DNA of 64,000 bases from Palaemon carinicauda (GCF_036898095.1 NC_090751.1:88706804-88770803), one strand, 5' to 3'. Shown: positions 1-12,287, counted from the first letter of the stretch. Notes: a model not told the origin generated them from the letters alone. A program made the numbers and translations.

Positions 1-103
1 GGAGGAGAAGGAGTAGTCATACCCCGGACCCTGGTGTGAGAGAGATTCATGGGCGTAAGTGTGCATATCTATCTAAATATTTAACCGTTATTTTTGACGG
101 GCC

Positions 104-443
104 ATGTACACTAGTATATGTATATGTATATCATTTATCATAATTTCCAAAATAAATACGCTAAATGAGCAAATTTTCCTTTTTAGATTCTGGTACTTTT
201 CAAAATTAGGCTATTGTCAAATAATACAAATTTATTTTCTTAATGTATTATCATGCATGTATTGTGTGTTCATGTGGTATAGAAATTTTCCATTACTAAA
301 ATTGTATCTAAAATCATTCTTTTAAAACCGTGGTTGTATCCTATTACTGTAATGAGAATGAGGAATGCAAAATGTATTAATTAGAGTGGACAATATTTGC
401 ATGTAAAAACCTATATGGGTGAATATTACGAGGTGATTATATA
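104..443. other. AT-rich intergenic/intronic sequence
   Basis: No coding signal, RNA gene or recognisable repeat is visible here. The short open frames have AT-driven composition and no family resemblance. Confidence 0.5.
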
Positions 444-446
444 ATG

Positions 447-479
<33 letters not shown>

Positions 480-494
480 ATATATATATACACA

Positions 495-525
<31 letters not shown>

Positions 526-565
526 CATATGTATATATATCATACATACATATATATATATATAT

Positions 566-657
<92 letters not shown>

Positions 658-713
658 CTACAGGATCTTATATTCGTTTAATATTCTCTCTCCTTTACTT
701 CCTGTGTTAGTCT

Positions 714-771
<58 letters not shown>

Positions 772-786
772 ATACACACACACACA
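444..786. repeat. Compound microsatellite (TA)n-(TG)n-(CT)n-(CA)n
   Basis: Long (TA)n tract with scattered interruptions to about 636, followed by (TG)n at 637-657, (CT)n from about 720 and a short (CA)n near 773-786. Open frames here encode only Tyr-Ile or Leu-Ser repeats and are not genes. Confidence 0.95.
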
Positions 787-1143
787 TTGGTCGGATCTTC
801 TTAGATCGTTTTCAAACATAGTAATTTTCTCTCCTTTCTCTGAAAGCTGTACCTTCAAAAGCAAAAGGTTCCTTTCGAGCGATTCCTTGCTAAACGAAAG
901 GTTTTAGCCTTTGCAGCCAATGAAATTGTAATTGTAGTACTTTTTGCAAAATCAAATTGCATAAATAATTCTGGATATTATTACTGGATCCCCTGGAATG
1001 TTTTATTCTACCTGTTTGGCAAAACTTGAAAGCTTGGCAAAAACAAGACTTCCACAACACAGAGAAGCCTTTCTTAAACAAACTTTCTATTATAAAGTAT
1101 ATTTATCTGGGCGTAAGAGCGAACACAAAGCTGTATGTGCAAA

Positions 1144-1158
1144 CACACACACACACAT

Positions 1159-1248
<90 letters not shown>

Positions 1249-1282
1249 AATATATATAAATATATATATATATTATATATAT

Positions 1283-1324
<42 letters not shown>
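1144..1324. repeat. Compound microsatellite (CA)n-(CT)n-(TA)n-(GA)n
   Basis: Starts with (CA)n, then about 55 bp of (CT)n, about 65 bp of interrupted (TA)n and about 40 bp of (GA)n. The CT and GA tracts are complementary, so the unit could fold into a hairpin. Confidence 0.95.
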
Positions 1325-1327
<3 letters not shown>

Positions 1328-1662
1328 AAAACACAATAAAATATATCAAAGAAAAAATACTAAAACCGAGAAAGCCAGACTCCTAAATTGACAGTGACAT
1401 CTCTGGATTATCAAATAAAAGAAAAGTTTTCCAGCTTCTTGAGTAAAACTTTCTTTGAAATAAACTTTGTCACATCTTTTACTTGCGGGGCGAGTATTCC
1501 AAAACTTTATTGCTATCTGCTGCTCAGCAGGATACGTTTTTTAATACTAATATACACAAACTCATGGCCACACATATACACAGCTATATACATACTATAT
1601 ATTCATATATGCGTGAATATTTGTCTTTGTATCTATATATACATGTATATAACACACATATC

Positions 1663-1868
1663 ATATATATATATATATATATAATACATATATATATATA
1701 TATATATATATATGCAAATAATAGGTTAAGTACACATTGCTTTATGAGCCGACATATTTTTTTTTTTTTTTTTTTGTATTTAGATTTCTATAAGAATGAT
1801 CACACGAATATTGAGGGACTTTTCTTATCATAATGAACGGATATATATATATATATATATATATATGT

Positions 1869-1893
<25 letters not shown>
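1663..1893. repeat. (TA)n tracts with poly(T)
   Basis: Three (TA)n runs (about 1663-1713, 1841-1866 and 1869-1893) separated by unique sequence, plus a 17-bp T run near 1759-1775. Confidence 0.9.
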
Positions 1894-1899
<6 letters not shown>

Positions 1900-2006
1900 T
1901 ATGAGTGCCCACGCCAATATATGTTCAAATAAGCATTCTTATTCACACTCACAGCGAGGTATTTTTTCAATACATTATTAACAACGATGCTCTCTCTAGC
2001 TTTCTC

Positions 2007-2039
<33 letters not shown>

Positions 2040-2053
2040 ATATCTATCTATCA
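2007..2053. repeat. (TATC)n tetranucleotide microsatellite
   Basis: About eleven copies of TATC with one TA interruption. Confidence 0.95.
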
Positions 2054-2087
2054 CAGACATGCAATAAAAAAAGAAGAGAGATTCCAG

Positions 2088-2250
2088 GAACTCATCTGTT
2101 TGAATCTATCTTCCACCTTCCCTGTAGGAGATGTATATTGAGAGGAGCCCTTGAGGCTCCAGGCCCCTTCCTCAATCCCCTGTGGTTCCTTCCATCGATT
2201 TTGGGGATATCTGGGAGGATGGGCCCGTCCCCAGACATTAGTGAGGAGAC
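2088..2250. repeat. Dispersed repeat, copy 1 (homologous to 12125-12290)
   Basis: The segment around GGTTCCTTCCATCGATTTT and the flanking text (a CTTGAGGCTC...CCTTCCTC block, then GGATGGGCCCGTCCCC) aligns by eye with 12200-12290, which has GGTTCCTTCTATCGATTTT and GGATAGGATTGTCTCC. Family unknown; no coding capacity seen. Confidence 0.6.
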
Positions 2251-2464
2251 ACAGTGATCGCAACAGACGTTAATGTTTGGAGATTTACGTTTCTCTGAGT
2301 CTCTTCTTTAGGTTTTCTTATTTTGGTTAATTTTACCTTCCTCTTACTTTTTTCTTGATATTTAATTATTATTTTTTCTTTTACTTTTTCTTCTTTTTCT
2401 GTAATTTGTATCTTAATCTATTTATTGGATTTTCTTGTAAATATTATCTTCCCTTTCTATTCAT

Positions 2465-2865
2465 TTACATTAGGAAACCTTTGTGCAATAGGCCAAATGC
2501 TCTACCTTAATCTGTGTGCCTTGGTGCAACAAAACAAAGGCTCCATGGTAACTTTAGCATAAAAGGGCAAAGGTTTATATTAACCTTGGTGATAAAGCCC
2601 AATGGCTAATAAGTAACTTTAGTGCAATAAAACAAAGCCTCCTAACAAACATTGGAAGAAAAGGGCAAAGGTTTCTAAATAACCTTGTGACAACAGGACA
2701 AATGCTTTAACAGAAGTTTGGTGAAACTAACCAAAGGTTATTACGTAATCTCGGTGCATGATAACAAAAGCGTCAAAGTCTCTTTGGTAAAACGGAAAAT
2801 AAAGACTCGTTGGTATCCTTAGTTTGAGAAGACAAGGGTTCCTAGGTAACTCTGGAATTATGCGA
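2465..2865. repeat. Degenerate minisatellite, period about 40 bp
   Basis: Repeated variants of a unit resembling TTGGTGCAATAAAACAAAGG followed by CTCCTAGGTAACTT occur about nine to ten times with substitutions and indels. The words ACAAAGG, GCAAAGG, TAACCTT and TTGGTG recur every 35-45 bp. No reading frame is conserved across units. Confidence 0.6.
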
Positions 2866-3273
2866 CAAAAGTTCAATACGTGTAACCTTTCCGTTCTTAC
2901 GACACCTTTATATCTGAGGAAAACTATCTCCATCCCCTTGTCCGGAAACTTTGATTATAATCTTGTTATTCCTCAGGAGAGGAAACTAATTGGTAGAGAA
3001 TCTATATCACCGCAAATGAGATTGACTCAAGGATAAGTTCGCTGGCTTCAGAGTAAGGAAGGAGAAAGATGGAAGGAGTCATTTCCATGGGGCAATATTA
3101 TGAAACAGTAAAGCTACTCGTTTGATTAACGAACTTTGGCTAAAGTAGGGTTTACACAATACTTGGATAAGATACCACAGAGAGAATGCAAAAAGTATAG
3201 TCGGTGTATATGCTAGGGGAACCCAAACGCACTATGGAAAAAGGGAACATGGTAATTCACACAGAAGTAGAAT

Positions 3274-3285
<12 letters not shown>

Positions 3286-3319
<34 letters not shown>

Positions 3320-3381
3320 TATTTTATAAATCTATCTATCTATCTATCTATAAATATGTATGAGTGTGTGAGTTATAGCAA

Positions 3382-3432
<51 letters not shown>
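3286..3432. repeat. (TA)n, (TCTA)n and (GA)n microsatellites
   Basis: (TA)n at about 3286-3322, (TCTA)n at about 3330-3351 and (GA)n at about 3389-3432. Confidence 0.95.
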
Positions 3433-3435
<3 letters not shown>

Positions 3436-3664
3436 TCGCCTAAACAAGAAAACAATAAAATAAGACCCACATCTATGAACAGAGTCCAGCACTCACAGAA
3501 ATACCTCCGGAACAAAAAGGGTCACAAAGTATCAGAAAGCATAATCTTTCTTATTATATATCACAAGCACCAATGTCCAATTGGCATCATACTCAGTCCC
3601 TAACCTCATTCTCATGCAAAAGAGTAGCTTTTAGAACCCCCTTCCACAACCTTCAACCTCTTTA

Positions 3665-3948
3665 CTGGACTCAACTCTTGCCATAGCCTCTGTACCATGG
3701 TCTTCCACTGTCTTGGGTTAGACTTCTCTTGCTTGAGGGTACACTCAGGCACACTATTCTGTTTTATTTCTCTTCCTCTTGTTTTATTAAAGTTTTTATA
3801 GTTTATATAGGAAATATTTATTTCAAGGTTGTTACTGTTCTTTTGATATTTCAATTTCCCTTGTGTCCTTTCCTCACTAGGCTATTTTCCCAGTTGGATC
3901 CCTTGAGCTTATAGCATCCTGCTTTACAACAAGGGTTGTAGCTTAGTA

Positions 3949-4021
<73 letters not shown>
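3665..4021 (+). mobile_element. TAA-tailed retroposon-like repeat, copy 1
   Basis: The body from GCCATAGCCTCTGTACCATG to GTAGCTTAGTAAATAATAAT ends in a 75-bp (AAT)n tail. The same body occurs at 11520-11990 (+) and, in reverse complement, at 52815-53490. A dispersed body with a simple 3' tail in fixed orientation is typical of SINE or LINE 3' ends. No RT coding or polymerase III box was recognised, so the class is left open. Confidence 0.7.
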
Positions 4022-4023
<2 letters not shown>

Positions 4024-4063
4024 CTCAAAATTCATCTCCGACACATAAATAAATTGTCATTAA

Positions 4064-4232
4064 CCCCAATCTATTATAACAAACCCCAATCTATTATAAC
4101 AAAGACAATTTTAATTCCACGAGCACTCCTCAGAACACTCTTTGAAAGAGCCCCATACCACCCTTCTCAAACCCCTTCTCAAAACCCTTCTCAAACCCCT
4201 TCTTAATAACCTTCTCAATAACCCTTCGCAAA
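4064..4232. repeat. Short tandem duplications
   Basis: AACCCCAATCTATTATAAC is duplicated head to tail near 4064-4101. From about 4160 a CCTTCTCAAAACC-like unit is repeated about six times with variation. Confidence 0.7.
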
Positions 4233-5029
4233 AAAAAAAAAAATCACAATTTTTCACTGGCTACATATATCTATCTTCTTTTTCTTTTTACTGAAGCCGC
4301 TTACAAAAGGTCTTCCATATTCCATCCACTCCGAAAAGAAAACATTGGTCTTTTTCGCTCTAATAATTAAAAAAACAATCTGTCTTCTGTCTCATGGTGA
4401 TCGGTTTTTTCGCTTGAGCAAGCAACCAGCTTCCTTAGAACTTGTTGACTTTCGTTTCGAGGCGCTACGACAACGGGGCTATAATAAGAAGAGGAAGAAC
4501 AAGCTTATTCTTTTGGTGTTTCTAGTCTTTTATGAAATTATTCATTGAATGATTATTAAAAGGAATCATTTTAAAACATTTTTTGGTATTTTTTGAAGGT
4601 TGCTATGAGATGGAATTCAAGTAACATTTTCAAACTTTTTTTCATTTTTTTGAAATTTCCTGACCTTGTTTGAAGTTTCGGTAGCAGGTGCAACCGCTGT
4701 ATTTGCATCTTGGACTGTTGGTATACTTCTTGCAGTGGCTTCTGGCTTTCGTATACAGATGCTTCCATGCCCAGTCTACCAGAAGGGAAACCGACATGGT
4801 TGGAAAACTCCACGGCCAAAGCAATGAAAATTTCAGTTACTTTGGCAGGTCAGAAAAATCTGCAGTTGATCGACTCTGTCAGCTGGTTGGTCGAAAACTG
4901 GGCGATATGCTAAGTCATCGTCACGCAGGCTGGGCTGAGAATGTGACTTTCAAACGCATACATTGGAAGTCTACAAAATCACTCATCCTGACTTTTGTTA
5001 GTTGAGTATCATAGCCACGTGACTATAAA

Positions 5030-5033
5030 GTTT

Positions 5034-5074
<41 letters not shown>

Positions 5075-5094
5075 ACATATATATATACATATAC

Positions 5095-5128
<34 letters not shown>
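5030..5128. repeat. (TA)n microsatellite with CA interruptions
   Basis: Almost pure (TA)n with ATACAT interruptions. It abuts the LINE 3' fragment that follows. Confidence 0.95.
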
Positions 5129-5129
<1 letters not shown>

Positions 5130-5480
5130 GAAAGAATAGTGATGGGAATGATAATAGGAGACAGAAAAAGAGCAACTTGGATACGAGAGCAAACTAAAGT
5201 AGAGGATATTCTAACAACATGAAAGAAAAAGAAATGGACAGGGACAGGACATATAATGAGAATGACAGATAATAGATGGAAATTATAAAAAAAAAAAATG
5301 GGTTCTTAGAGATTGCAAAAGAAGCAGGGGAAGGAAAAGAAGACGATGAATTGATGATCTAAGAACATTTGCCGATATAAACTGGCATAGAAAGGACATA
5401 AACTGAAGCGAGTGGAAGGACATGTCTGAGGCCTTTTTTCTGCAATAGACTGGCAACGATAGATGATGATTTATCAATTG
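5129..5480 (+). pseudogene. LINE 3' coding end, decayed copy 1
   Basis: Frames interrupted by stops and a poly(A)-like indel read ERIVMGMIIGDRKRATWIRE, then GHIMRMTDNRW and later SRGRKRRR. This is the C-terminal tail pattern of non-LTR reverse transcriptases: an RxxW..R.. segment, GH..RM.D.RW, then a basic GR..RRW block and a closing W..AW. It matches 9770-10228 base for base over long stretches, so both copies are one family. Only the extreme 3' end is present, as expected for a 5'-truncated insertion. Confidence 0.7.
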
Positions 5481-5734
5481 CCTTGTTTTCGACACCTATG
5501 ATTTTAGTGCGCGAGTACCCATTGCTTACTGTAGTGATTATACAAGTTTATATATCAACAAAAATGGTACTAATGAATTTCATTTAAATATAAAAGCATT
5601 TTAACATCCAAACGGAAAAAAATGCACTGCTGTAATTTTTGGCAGAAATAAATGTTTATCAAAGTTTCATTTGAAACCAGCCCTACTTTAAGACTTTTCT
5701 AACATCCAAATGAATCAATCTTTTCAGTTTTACG

Positions 5735-5795
<61 letters not shown>

Positions 5796-6640
5796 TTTAA
5801 GACTTCTCTCATTCTCCTTTGTATAGCCTGACTTGCCTTAGATCTTCTCCTAATCCCGAAATCCAATGGGTTTTCTTTCCTCTGAAAAGAGAGACCATCA
5901 AAGGCACCAAGACCCTTTGGAGCAATTCTTTGCTAAACCGTCTTTCTTGACTCGTATAGGAAACGCTGCCTCTTTCAGTTCTCGTCTCACCAAGAGATTA
6001 CTTTATATAAACTATTATGTCCTTCGTCTACAAATAGCCCCTGTAACCCCGAAACCACTTAGGCACACAAGGGGTGCTACAGAGAAGAACACACGCAAGG
6101 CACTTTCGCATTCCTTTTTATCTTCCAGAACAAGTAGTCCAAAAGGCTTCAAGCTCACCTACACAGTATGTTATTCTCCCGGAAACTGCACGCAATTATG
6201 TACCTAATCGATATATATTCCCTTCCTTTCAAATACTTGTGTCACGCCATCTATCTAACATTTCCGAGGCTTCAGTTTGACCTCGCTTCCTGTCACTTCT
6301 CAATAATAAAATTTTCAATACTCAGATCTTCACCGTTTACCCATGCTAACCTTTCTATTTTGGCTTTTTTTTTTTTGGCAAATTTTATTCTATCGACCCC
6401 TTCCGGAGTATGAGAATTACAAAATTACACAAATATATATATTTCACACAAAAACTACAAAAAGAAGAGACCAATAGATTACAACTATATTTATGTACAC
6501 ATATATTTAGCAAGTACATAATTAAAGCATAAAAGGTATTCTGACAAAGGAAAGTACGTACATTGAAAAATAATACCAGAATAATGAAAATCCTAAAAAG
6601 TATTAAATCTAAAATAAAGACATTAAAAGGTTAACAAACT
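5481..6640. other. AT-rich stretch with a (TC)n microsatellite
   Basis: Apart from a 55-bp (TC)n tract at about 5739-5793 nothing is recognised. The open frames at 5866-6413 show no family resemblance and no conserved motifs; they are probably chance. Confidence 0.5.
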
Positions 6641-8230
6641 TTGAAAGTCTTTTCAGTTCTCTAGCACTACTTGTATTGAGGAGAAGACTAAATTTAAAAG
6701 TGGTAGGTCTTCTACAATAGTAGGGCTTTAGCTATCTCTCTCTTATTTCTCTAATCACAGGACAAACTAAAACATAATGGTATTCATCCCCTACTTGAAT
6801 GCCGTTGCATAGTGTGCAAGGGTGCTGATTCTCCTGCCTAGAATATCTTTCAGTTGCTACAGGAAGTTTGTGGGTACCACACCTATATTTACTAAGAGCA
6901 ATTCTTTCTGGTATATCTAAATTTATAATATACTTTTCTTGGCCAAATTCTGTCTTAAAAAGTTTATAATTACTACACAATATATTTCTCTCTACTTCTG
7001 CATGCCACTGTTGTCTCTATATCTTTGAGTTTCATTTCTAGGCTTTTTATTATCCACGTGTGATTGAAATTTTCTGGATGCTCCCATATATTTGACATAC
7101 CACATGAATCAAGGATAGTTTTAATTTTATGGATCCAACTAGACTTATACTCATTCGACTCGTAAATAATTCTAAGAAAACGATAATAAACATTTGACAA
7201 TTTAGACGCCTTTGATTTTACAATTCTCAACCAAAATCCAATCATCCGTTTGCAAATAGATATTTCAATTTTGAATCTGCCAAGATCCCCATATACCATG
7301 CAGTTTGCTGTTCGCTTGTTCACACAGAGCTGATTTTTCATGAACTTGTAAAATGTTTCAACATGATCTAGTTTGTGGTAACCCCATATTTCACAACCGT
7401 AAGTCAAAATTGGTACAACTAGAGCAATGAATAGATCACAGTTGATATCAATGGGTAATTTAAGTTTTTTACATTTAATTAACATACTAAATAATGCTAT
7501 ACGTGCTTGAATGACTTGTTTCTTAATAGCTTTATCCATTTTACCATTATAATTGAACGTAGAACCAAGGTAAATATAATCATCTACAATTTCGATGCTC
7601 TCCTCACCATATTTAAAATTCGGGACATTTCTAACTTTTCCTTTAGAAAATACAACTACTTTAGTTTTTGAAACATTAATTTGAAGTTTCCAAGTATCAC
7701 AATATTCTTTTACTTTCTTTAAGGCGTTTTGTAATTCCTTTGGGGATTCAGCCATTACAATAGTATCATCAGCATAAAGTAAAACATAAATACATCAATA
7801 CTACTTAACTTTTCATTTATTTCCCTTGAACACATATCCATCCCATTATACCCCCCGCTAAGAAAAGACTCGAAATCATTTAGGTAGATGGCAAAAAGTA
7901 ATGGGGAAAGATTCTCACCTTGTCTTACACCCATGTTACATTCGAAAAAGTTAGAAATTGTGATTCTGCTTTACACATGATTCTGCATTATTATACATAT
8001 TATATATGACAGCTATAATATTACCATTAATACCATGTGAGATTACTTTTCCCCACAAGGACGACCTATCAACCAAATCGAATGCTTTTCTGTAATCAAC
8101 GAACAAACAGTATATTCTATTTTTTCGATGGAGATAGAAATTAACAAGTGAATGCAATACAAAAATATGATCTAGAGTACTATATCCCTCCCTGAAACCA
8201 GCCTGCTCCTAACCCAGTTGACCAGTGCTA
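6640..8230 (-). pseudogene. Non-LTR retrotransposon reverse transcriptase, 5'-truncated and frameshifted
   Basis: Reading the minus strand, 8157-7951 carries RT motif A (LFVDYRKAFDLVDRSSLW). Around 7945-7885 comes motif B (MGVRQGENLSPLLFAIYLND). After a one-base frameshift near 7770, motif C (YADDTIVMAESPKEL) opens a 260-residue frame (7755-6973) with the thumb-like region and IVPILTYGCEIWG-type motif. A further frame (6980-6732) ends in a Cys/His cluster (CTLCNG...EYHYVLVCP). This is the palm-to-tail part of a LINE ORF2. The endonuclease half is missing. The clade cannot be named safely from these motifs. With its frameshifts and truncation it is inactive. Confidence 0.85.
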
Positions 8231-8374
8231 ACATCTCTGTTTCCAACATGTTTCACCATATCAATTCTTCTTACATGAACTATACAAAGCCTATAGTTCA
8301 TTTTAACAGCTTCCATTTTTTCTTTTCTTTTTCATTTTGAGTGGTATTAAAGATTTAAAATCTTAAGAATAAGT

Positions 8375-8592
8375 AATGTGTGGCAGAGGCAAGAAACGCC
8401 AATCTTCTAAAAAAACGACCACATACACATAAGACTTCTACCCAAACCAGCATTTCCACCCAATCTAGGACCAGAGAGGGCTAGGCAAAGGCTGCTGATA
8501 ACTCATCAGGTATATTTATACGCTCCACTAAAAGCCTTATCCCTAGCTCACAGTGATGGTGAGGTTATGAACACTAAACTTCCATAAGGGCA
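8375..8592 (-). mobile_element. SINE relic (same family as 43557-43868)
   Basis: GGCAGAGGCAAGAAACGCCA, CTAGGACCAGAGAGGGCTAG, GCTGCTGATAACTCA and the TCCCTAGCTCACAGTGATGG block appear in the same order and spacing as in the copy at 43557-43868. The tRNA-like head has decayed or is missing. Orientation is inferred from the better copy. Confidence 0.7.
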
Positions 8593-9194
8593 AGTTAGAT
8601 CAACAAACACTTCATACAATCTCATCTTGGTTTATATTTTAGGTGTAAATCAAGTCTCTTACTTATATTTCGCGCATAATCTTCTACCATTCATACTAAC
8701 AGTCATCAAAAACTCTTTTCAATTTATTAACATTATCTTACTGAGTTTATATCTGAGCTTAACTTCCTCTTATTGCAGACACTTTGAAGCTATCTAACCA
8801 GCTTCTGCAATTTCTCTCCACTTTCAAGTCAGCATAGTATCATCTGCAAACATTCACCACTCCACTATCTGTTAAGGATTCATTTTCTTATCCCACTTCT
8901 TAGGTCTTACATCCACTGTTCTTTTTGAACAGTTATGATACATAAAACCAGTCACTTTCCTGTCTATACACAGACAGACAGACACACACACATTATATAT
9001 ATATATATATATATATATATCATATATGCAGTGAATATCTTTGGCTTCCAATACAAATTATATTTTTTATGGCTTCATATCGCATTAAATGACCAGCACT
9101 CCTTAGAAAAACGTTGGTTAATATAAATTTTTATACTTGGTATGCTTTGCGCTGAAAACGATTAAAAAAATCTATTGCATACTTCTAAAACATT

Positions 9195-9239
<45 letters not shown>

Positions 9240-9769
9240 TTTTGAGTTTTCAATGACGGATAATAGAATCGTAGCATAACTAAACTCTACTAAATTAATA
9301 AAATATAGATGCGAAAATATTAGTAGTACCTACTGCACGATATAGAACTCCACCCACTTTCCAATTTATTAAAGAATTTGTAAATGATTATGATTCTGAA
9401 ATATAGTTTTGTGATTTTATTTCACATATACCATACAAATCCAATATAGGATAATTTCGATGTTCTTTTGCATGGAAAGAATGTTGTTGAGGGATTACGT
9501 ACGCCAGCATGTGGGTATTTACAGTACAATTCTAACTGGTCTCAAATCCATTCACTTAAATGAGGCCATAACCGCACCGTTTATCTTGACAACGATCCTA
9601 AATTTTACTTTGTAACGAAAGTGCTTTTGATTTGTGTGATAACTAACGATTTTTTTTTTTAGATTAAAGCCACAACTTAAAAATTTGGAAATATCGCGCT
9701 TTAATTGAATCCACAAGACAAAAATTAAAAGAATAATAAACATAGGATGGAAACCATTTGAAAAATAAA
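8593..9769. other. No gene seen; short (TA)n and a 42-bp poly(A)
   Basis: Holds (TA)n at about 8995-9020 and an uninterrupted A run at about 9196-9237. The A run could be the tail of a retroposed sequence, but no body is recognisable upstream. The rest is AT-rich and featureless. Confidence 0.5.
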
Positions 9770-10228
9770 ATGGGATTATGAAAAGTAGAATGCCGCTTCC
9801 TCTAAAAAGAAAAGTATTTAATGATATGGTCCTACCAGTATTAACTTATGCATCAGAAACTTGGAGCTCTAACAAAGCCATGAAACAAAAGCTAGTTACA
9901 ACTAAAAGAGCTATGGAAAGAATAATGTGAATAACATTGAGACAGAAATGGACAACCGTGGATACGAGAGGAAACTAAATTAGAAGATATTCTAACATCA
10001 TGTAAGAAACGGATTTTGGCAGGGCATATAATGAGAATGACAGATAATGGATGGACATTAAGAATACCAGAATGGGTCCCGAGAGATTGCAACAGAAGCA
10101 GGGGAAGGGAAAAAAGACGATGGAATTACGAACAAAAATAGTTTCATGGCGTGCACTGGCACAGAAAGACCATAAACAGACGCAACTAGGACATATCTGA
10201 GGACTATTTTGCAGTGGACTAGTAACAA
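9770..10228 (+). pseudogene. LINE 3' coding end, decayed copy 2
   Basis: Reads ...VLPVLTYASETWSSNKAMKQ, then (after frameshift) the WIREETKLEDILTSCKKR segment, GHIMRMTDNGW, VPRDCNRSRGRGKKRRW and a closing acidic/aromatic tail. These are the post-RT motifs typical of RTE-like non-LTR retrotransposons. At least two frameshifts and in-frame stops disrupt it. It shares sequence with 5129-5480 and ends in a GATGATGATTATAAATAAAT-type simple 3' sequence next to a (TA)n microsatellite. Confidence 0.75.
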
Positions 10229-10242
10229 TTGATGATGATTAT

Positions 10243-10368
10243 AAATAAATATATATATATATATATATATATACTGTATATATATGCATATATATATATA
10301 TATATATACTGTATATATATGCATATATATATATATATATATATGTATGTTCATATATATATATATAC

Positions 10369-10412
<44 letters not shown>

Positions 10413-10520
10413 ATATATATATATATATATATATGTACAGTATATATTAATATACAGTATATATAAATATATATATAAATATATATACACATATATATAA
10501 ATATATATGTGTATATATAC

Positions 10521-10560
<40 letters not shown>

Positions 10561-10630
10561 AAGATTTGCTCTATAACAGCAGCCAGTAGTATCTCCTTCA
10601 TGTGTGTATGTGTATACACAAATACACATA

Positions 10631-10662
<32 letters not shown>

Positions 10663-10800
10663 AATTTGGTCTATAACAGCAGCCAGTAGTATTTCCTTCA
10701 TATATATATATATATATATATATGCAGACATAAACACATATATGTGTATATTCATATATATATATATATATATATATATGTATACATGAATATATACGAG
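10243..10800. repeat. Large (TA)n/(TATC)n microsatellite block with a duplicated 40-bp island
   Basis: (TA)n with CTGTATATATGCATATAT subrepeats and (TATC)n at about 10370-10410. Two near-identical unique islands (about 10563-10601 and 10664-10702; core CTATAACAGCAGCCAGTAGT) are separated by (TA)n, so a unit of about 100 bp has been duplicated. Confidence 0.9.
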
Positions 10801-11033
10801 TGCATGTATGCTCGTCTGTCAACACATAAGATAAGGAAATCTATATGTGAGCGTTGAATCTTTTCAACCAGGTTACAATCATCCAACATAAACTCTTTAC
10901 ATCCACGAATAAACTTCATAATTATAAAAATGCATCTGGCTCAAAATAAAATAGCCTTTCCCCTCGCACGTAAATCTCTTAATAAAAGGTTCCGAGAACT
11001 GCAATCTGTTAGGCAAATGGAAACATCTCTTAC

Positions 11034-11039
<6 letters not shown>

Positions 11040-11085
<46 letters not shown>
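11040..11085. repeat. (GA)n microsatellite
   Basis: 46 bp of nearly pure GA. Confidence 0.97.
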
Positions 11086-11090
<5 letters not shown>

Positions 11091-11439
11091 AAACTTTTGC
11101 AACCTGTTGCTCGCGAGAGAGACTTTCTTATTCGGGATCTTGTTATTCGCTTTTGTTTGTTTGTCGATTTGCTTCTCTTTAAAGAAAGGCTTTCTATACA
11201 TATACATACATTCATCCACCATACACACACCTGTATGTATGTATGTACAGTATATGTATATATGTATGCCAAGCACGAAAAAAAAGTGAAAAAGACTTGA
11301 TTATTAGTTCGCTGATATACCCAATAATGCAGAAGTACTAATTCTAATTAAGTCTTTTAACTTTACTTTACGTGATAATGATATATATCTTATGCTCATC
11401 GAGATTTTTACACAAAGATACACACTCATATACATACGC

Positions 11440-11453
11440 AAACACACACGCAA

Positions 11454-11501
<48 letters not shown>
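11440..11501. repeat. (CA)n-(TA)n microsatellite
   Basis: (CA)n followed directly by (TA)n. Confidence 0.95.
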
Positions 11502-11502
<1 letters not shown>

Positions 11503-11519
11503 CTGAGATTACCAAACAA

Positions 11520-11990
11520 TTTTTCTTCTCTTAAGGAGTTAACTACTGCACTGTAATTGTTCAGTGGCCACCTTCCTCTTGGTAAGAGTAGAAAAGACTC
11601 TTTAGCTATGGTAAGCAGCTCTTCTAGGAGGACACTCCAAAATCAAACCATTGTTCTCTGATCTTGGATAGTGCCATAGCCTCTGTACCGTGGTCTTCCG
11701 CTGTATTGGATTTGTGTTCTCTTGCTTGAGGGTGACACTCATGCTCACTATTTTGTCTTATTCCTCTTCCTCTTGTTTTGTTAAAGTTTTTGTAGTTTAT
11801 TTAGTAGATATGTATTTTAACTTTGCTACTGTGCATAAAATACTTTATTTTTTCCTTGTTACCTTTCCTCACAGGGCCATTTTCCCTGTTGGAGCCCCCT
11901 GGGATTATAGCATCCTGTTTTTCCAACTAGGTTTATAGCTTAGCAAGTAATAATAATAATAACAATAATAACAATGATAATATAGATATA
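11520..11990 (+). mobile_element. TAA-tailed retroposon-like repeat, copy 2
   Basis: Longest + strand copy of the family also at 3665-4021. It begins near TTAAGGAGTTAACTACTGCA and ends TTATAGCTTAGCAAGTAATAATAAT. The upstream 150 bp (11540-11690) also match the minus-strand copy at 52815-53490, so the family body is at least 400 bp. No coding potential recognised. Confidence 0.75.
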
Positions 11991-11999
11991 CATATACAT

Positions 12000-12013
12000 A
12001 TATAAATAAATAA

Positions 12014-12063
<50 letters not shown>

Positions 12064-12110
12064 ACTGTATGTGCACATGTGTGTACTGTATGTGCACATA
12101 TGTGTGTACC
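12000..12110. repeat. (CA)n-(TA)n-(TG)n microsatellite with TGTGTACTGTATGTGCACA duplication
   Basis: The (TG)n end carries two tandem copies of a TGTACTGTATGTGCACAT unit. Confidence 0.9.
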
Positions 12111-12124
12111 ATCTTTTAGCAAAC

Positions 12125-12287
12125 AAAAAAACTTACACCAAATTCCCCTGCTGTCATCTGTCTTGGTTCTCCTCAGCAGAAGATATTTACCGAGACAAGC
12201 ACTCGAGGCTTAGCGCCACTTCCTTTATCCCTGGTGGTTCCTTCTATCGATTTTAGAGATTCTTTTGAGGATAGGATTGTCTCCCCA

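Noticed and set aside
444..710. Open frames of Tyr-Ile or Leu-Ser repeats in microsatellites (also near 1074-1349, 10229-10825, 30414-30656 and 42574-42819)
   Set aside because: Pure translation of (TA)n, (CT)n or (GA)n; no evidence of genes.
4688..5005. 105-residue open frame with near-normal base composition
   Set aside because: No family resemblance, no splice-bounded structure and overlapping frames equally open; could be an old repeat but I cannot support a gene.
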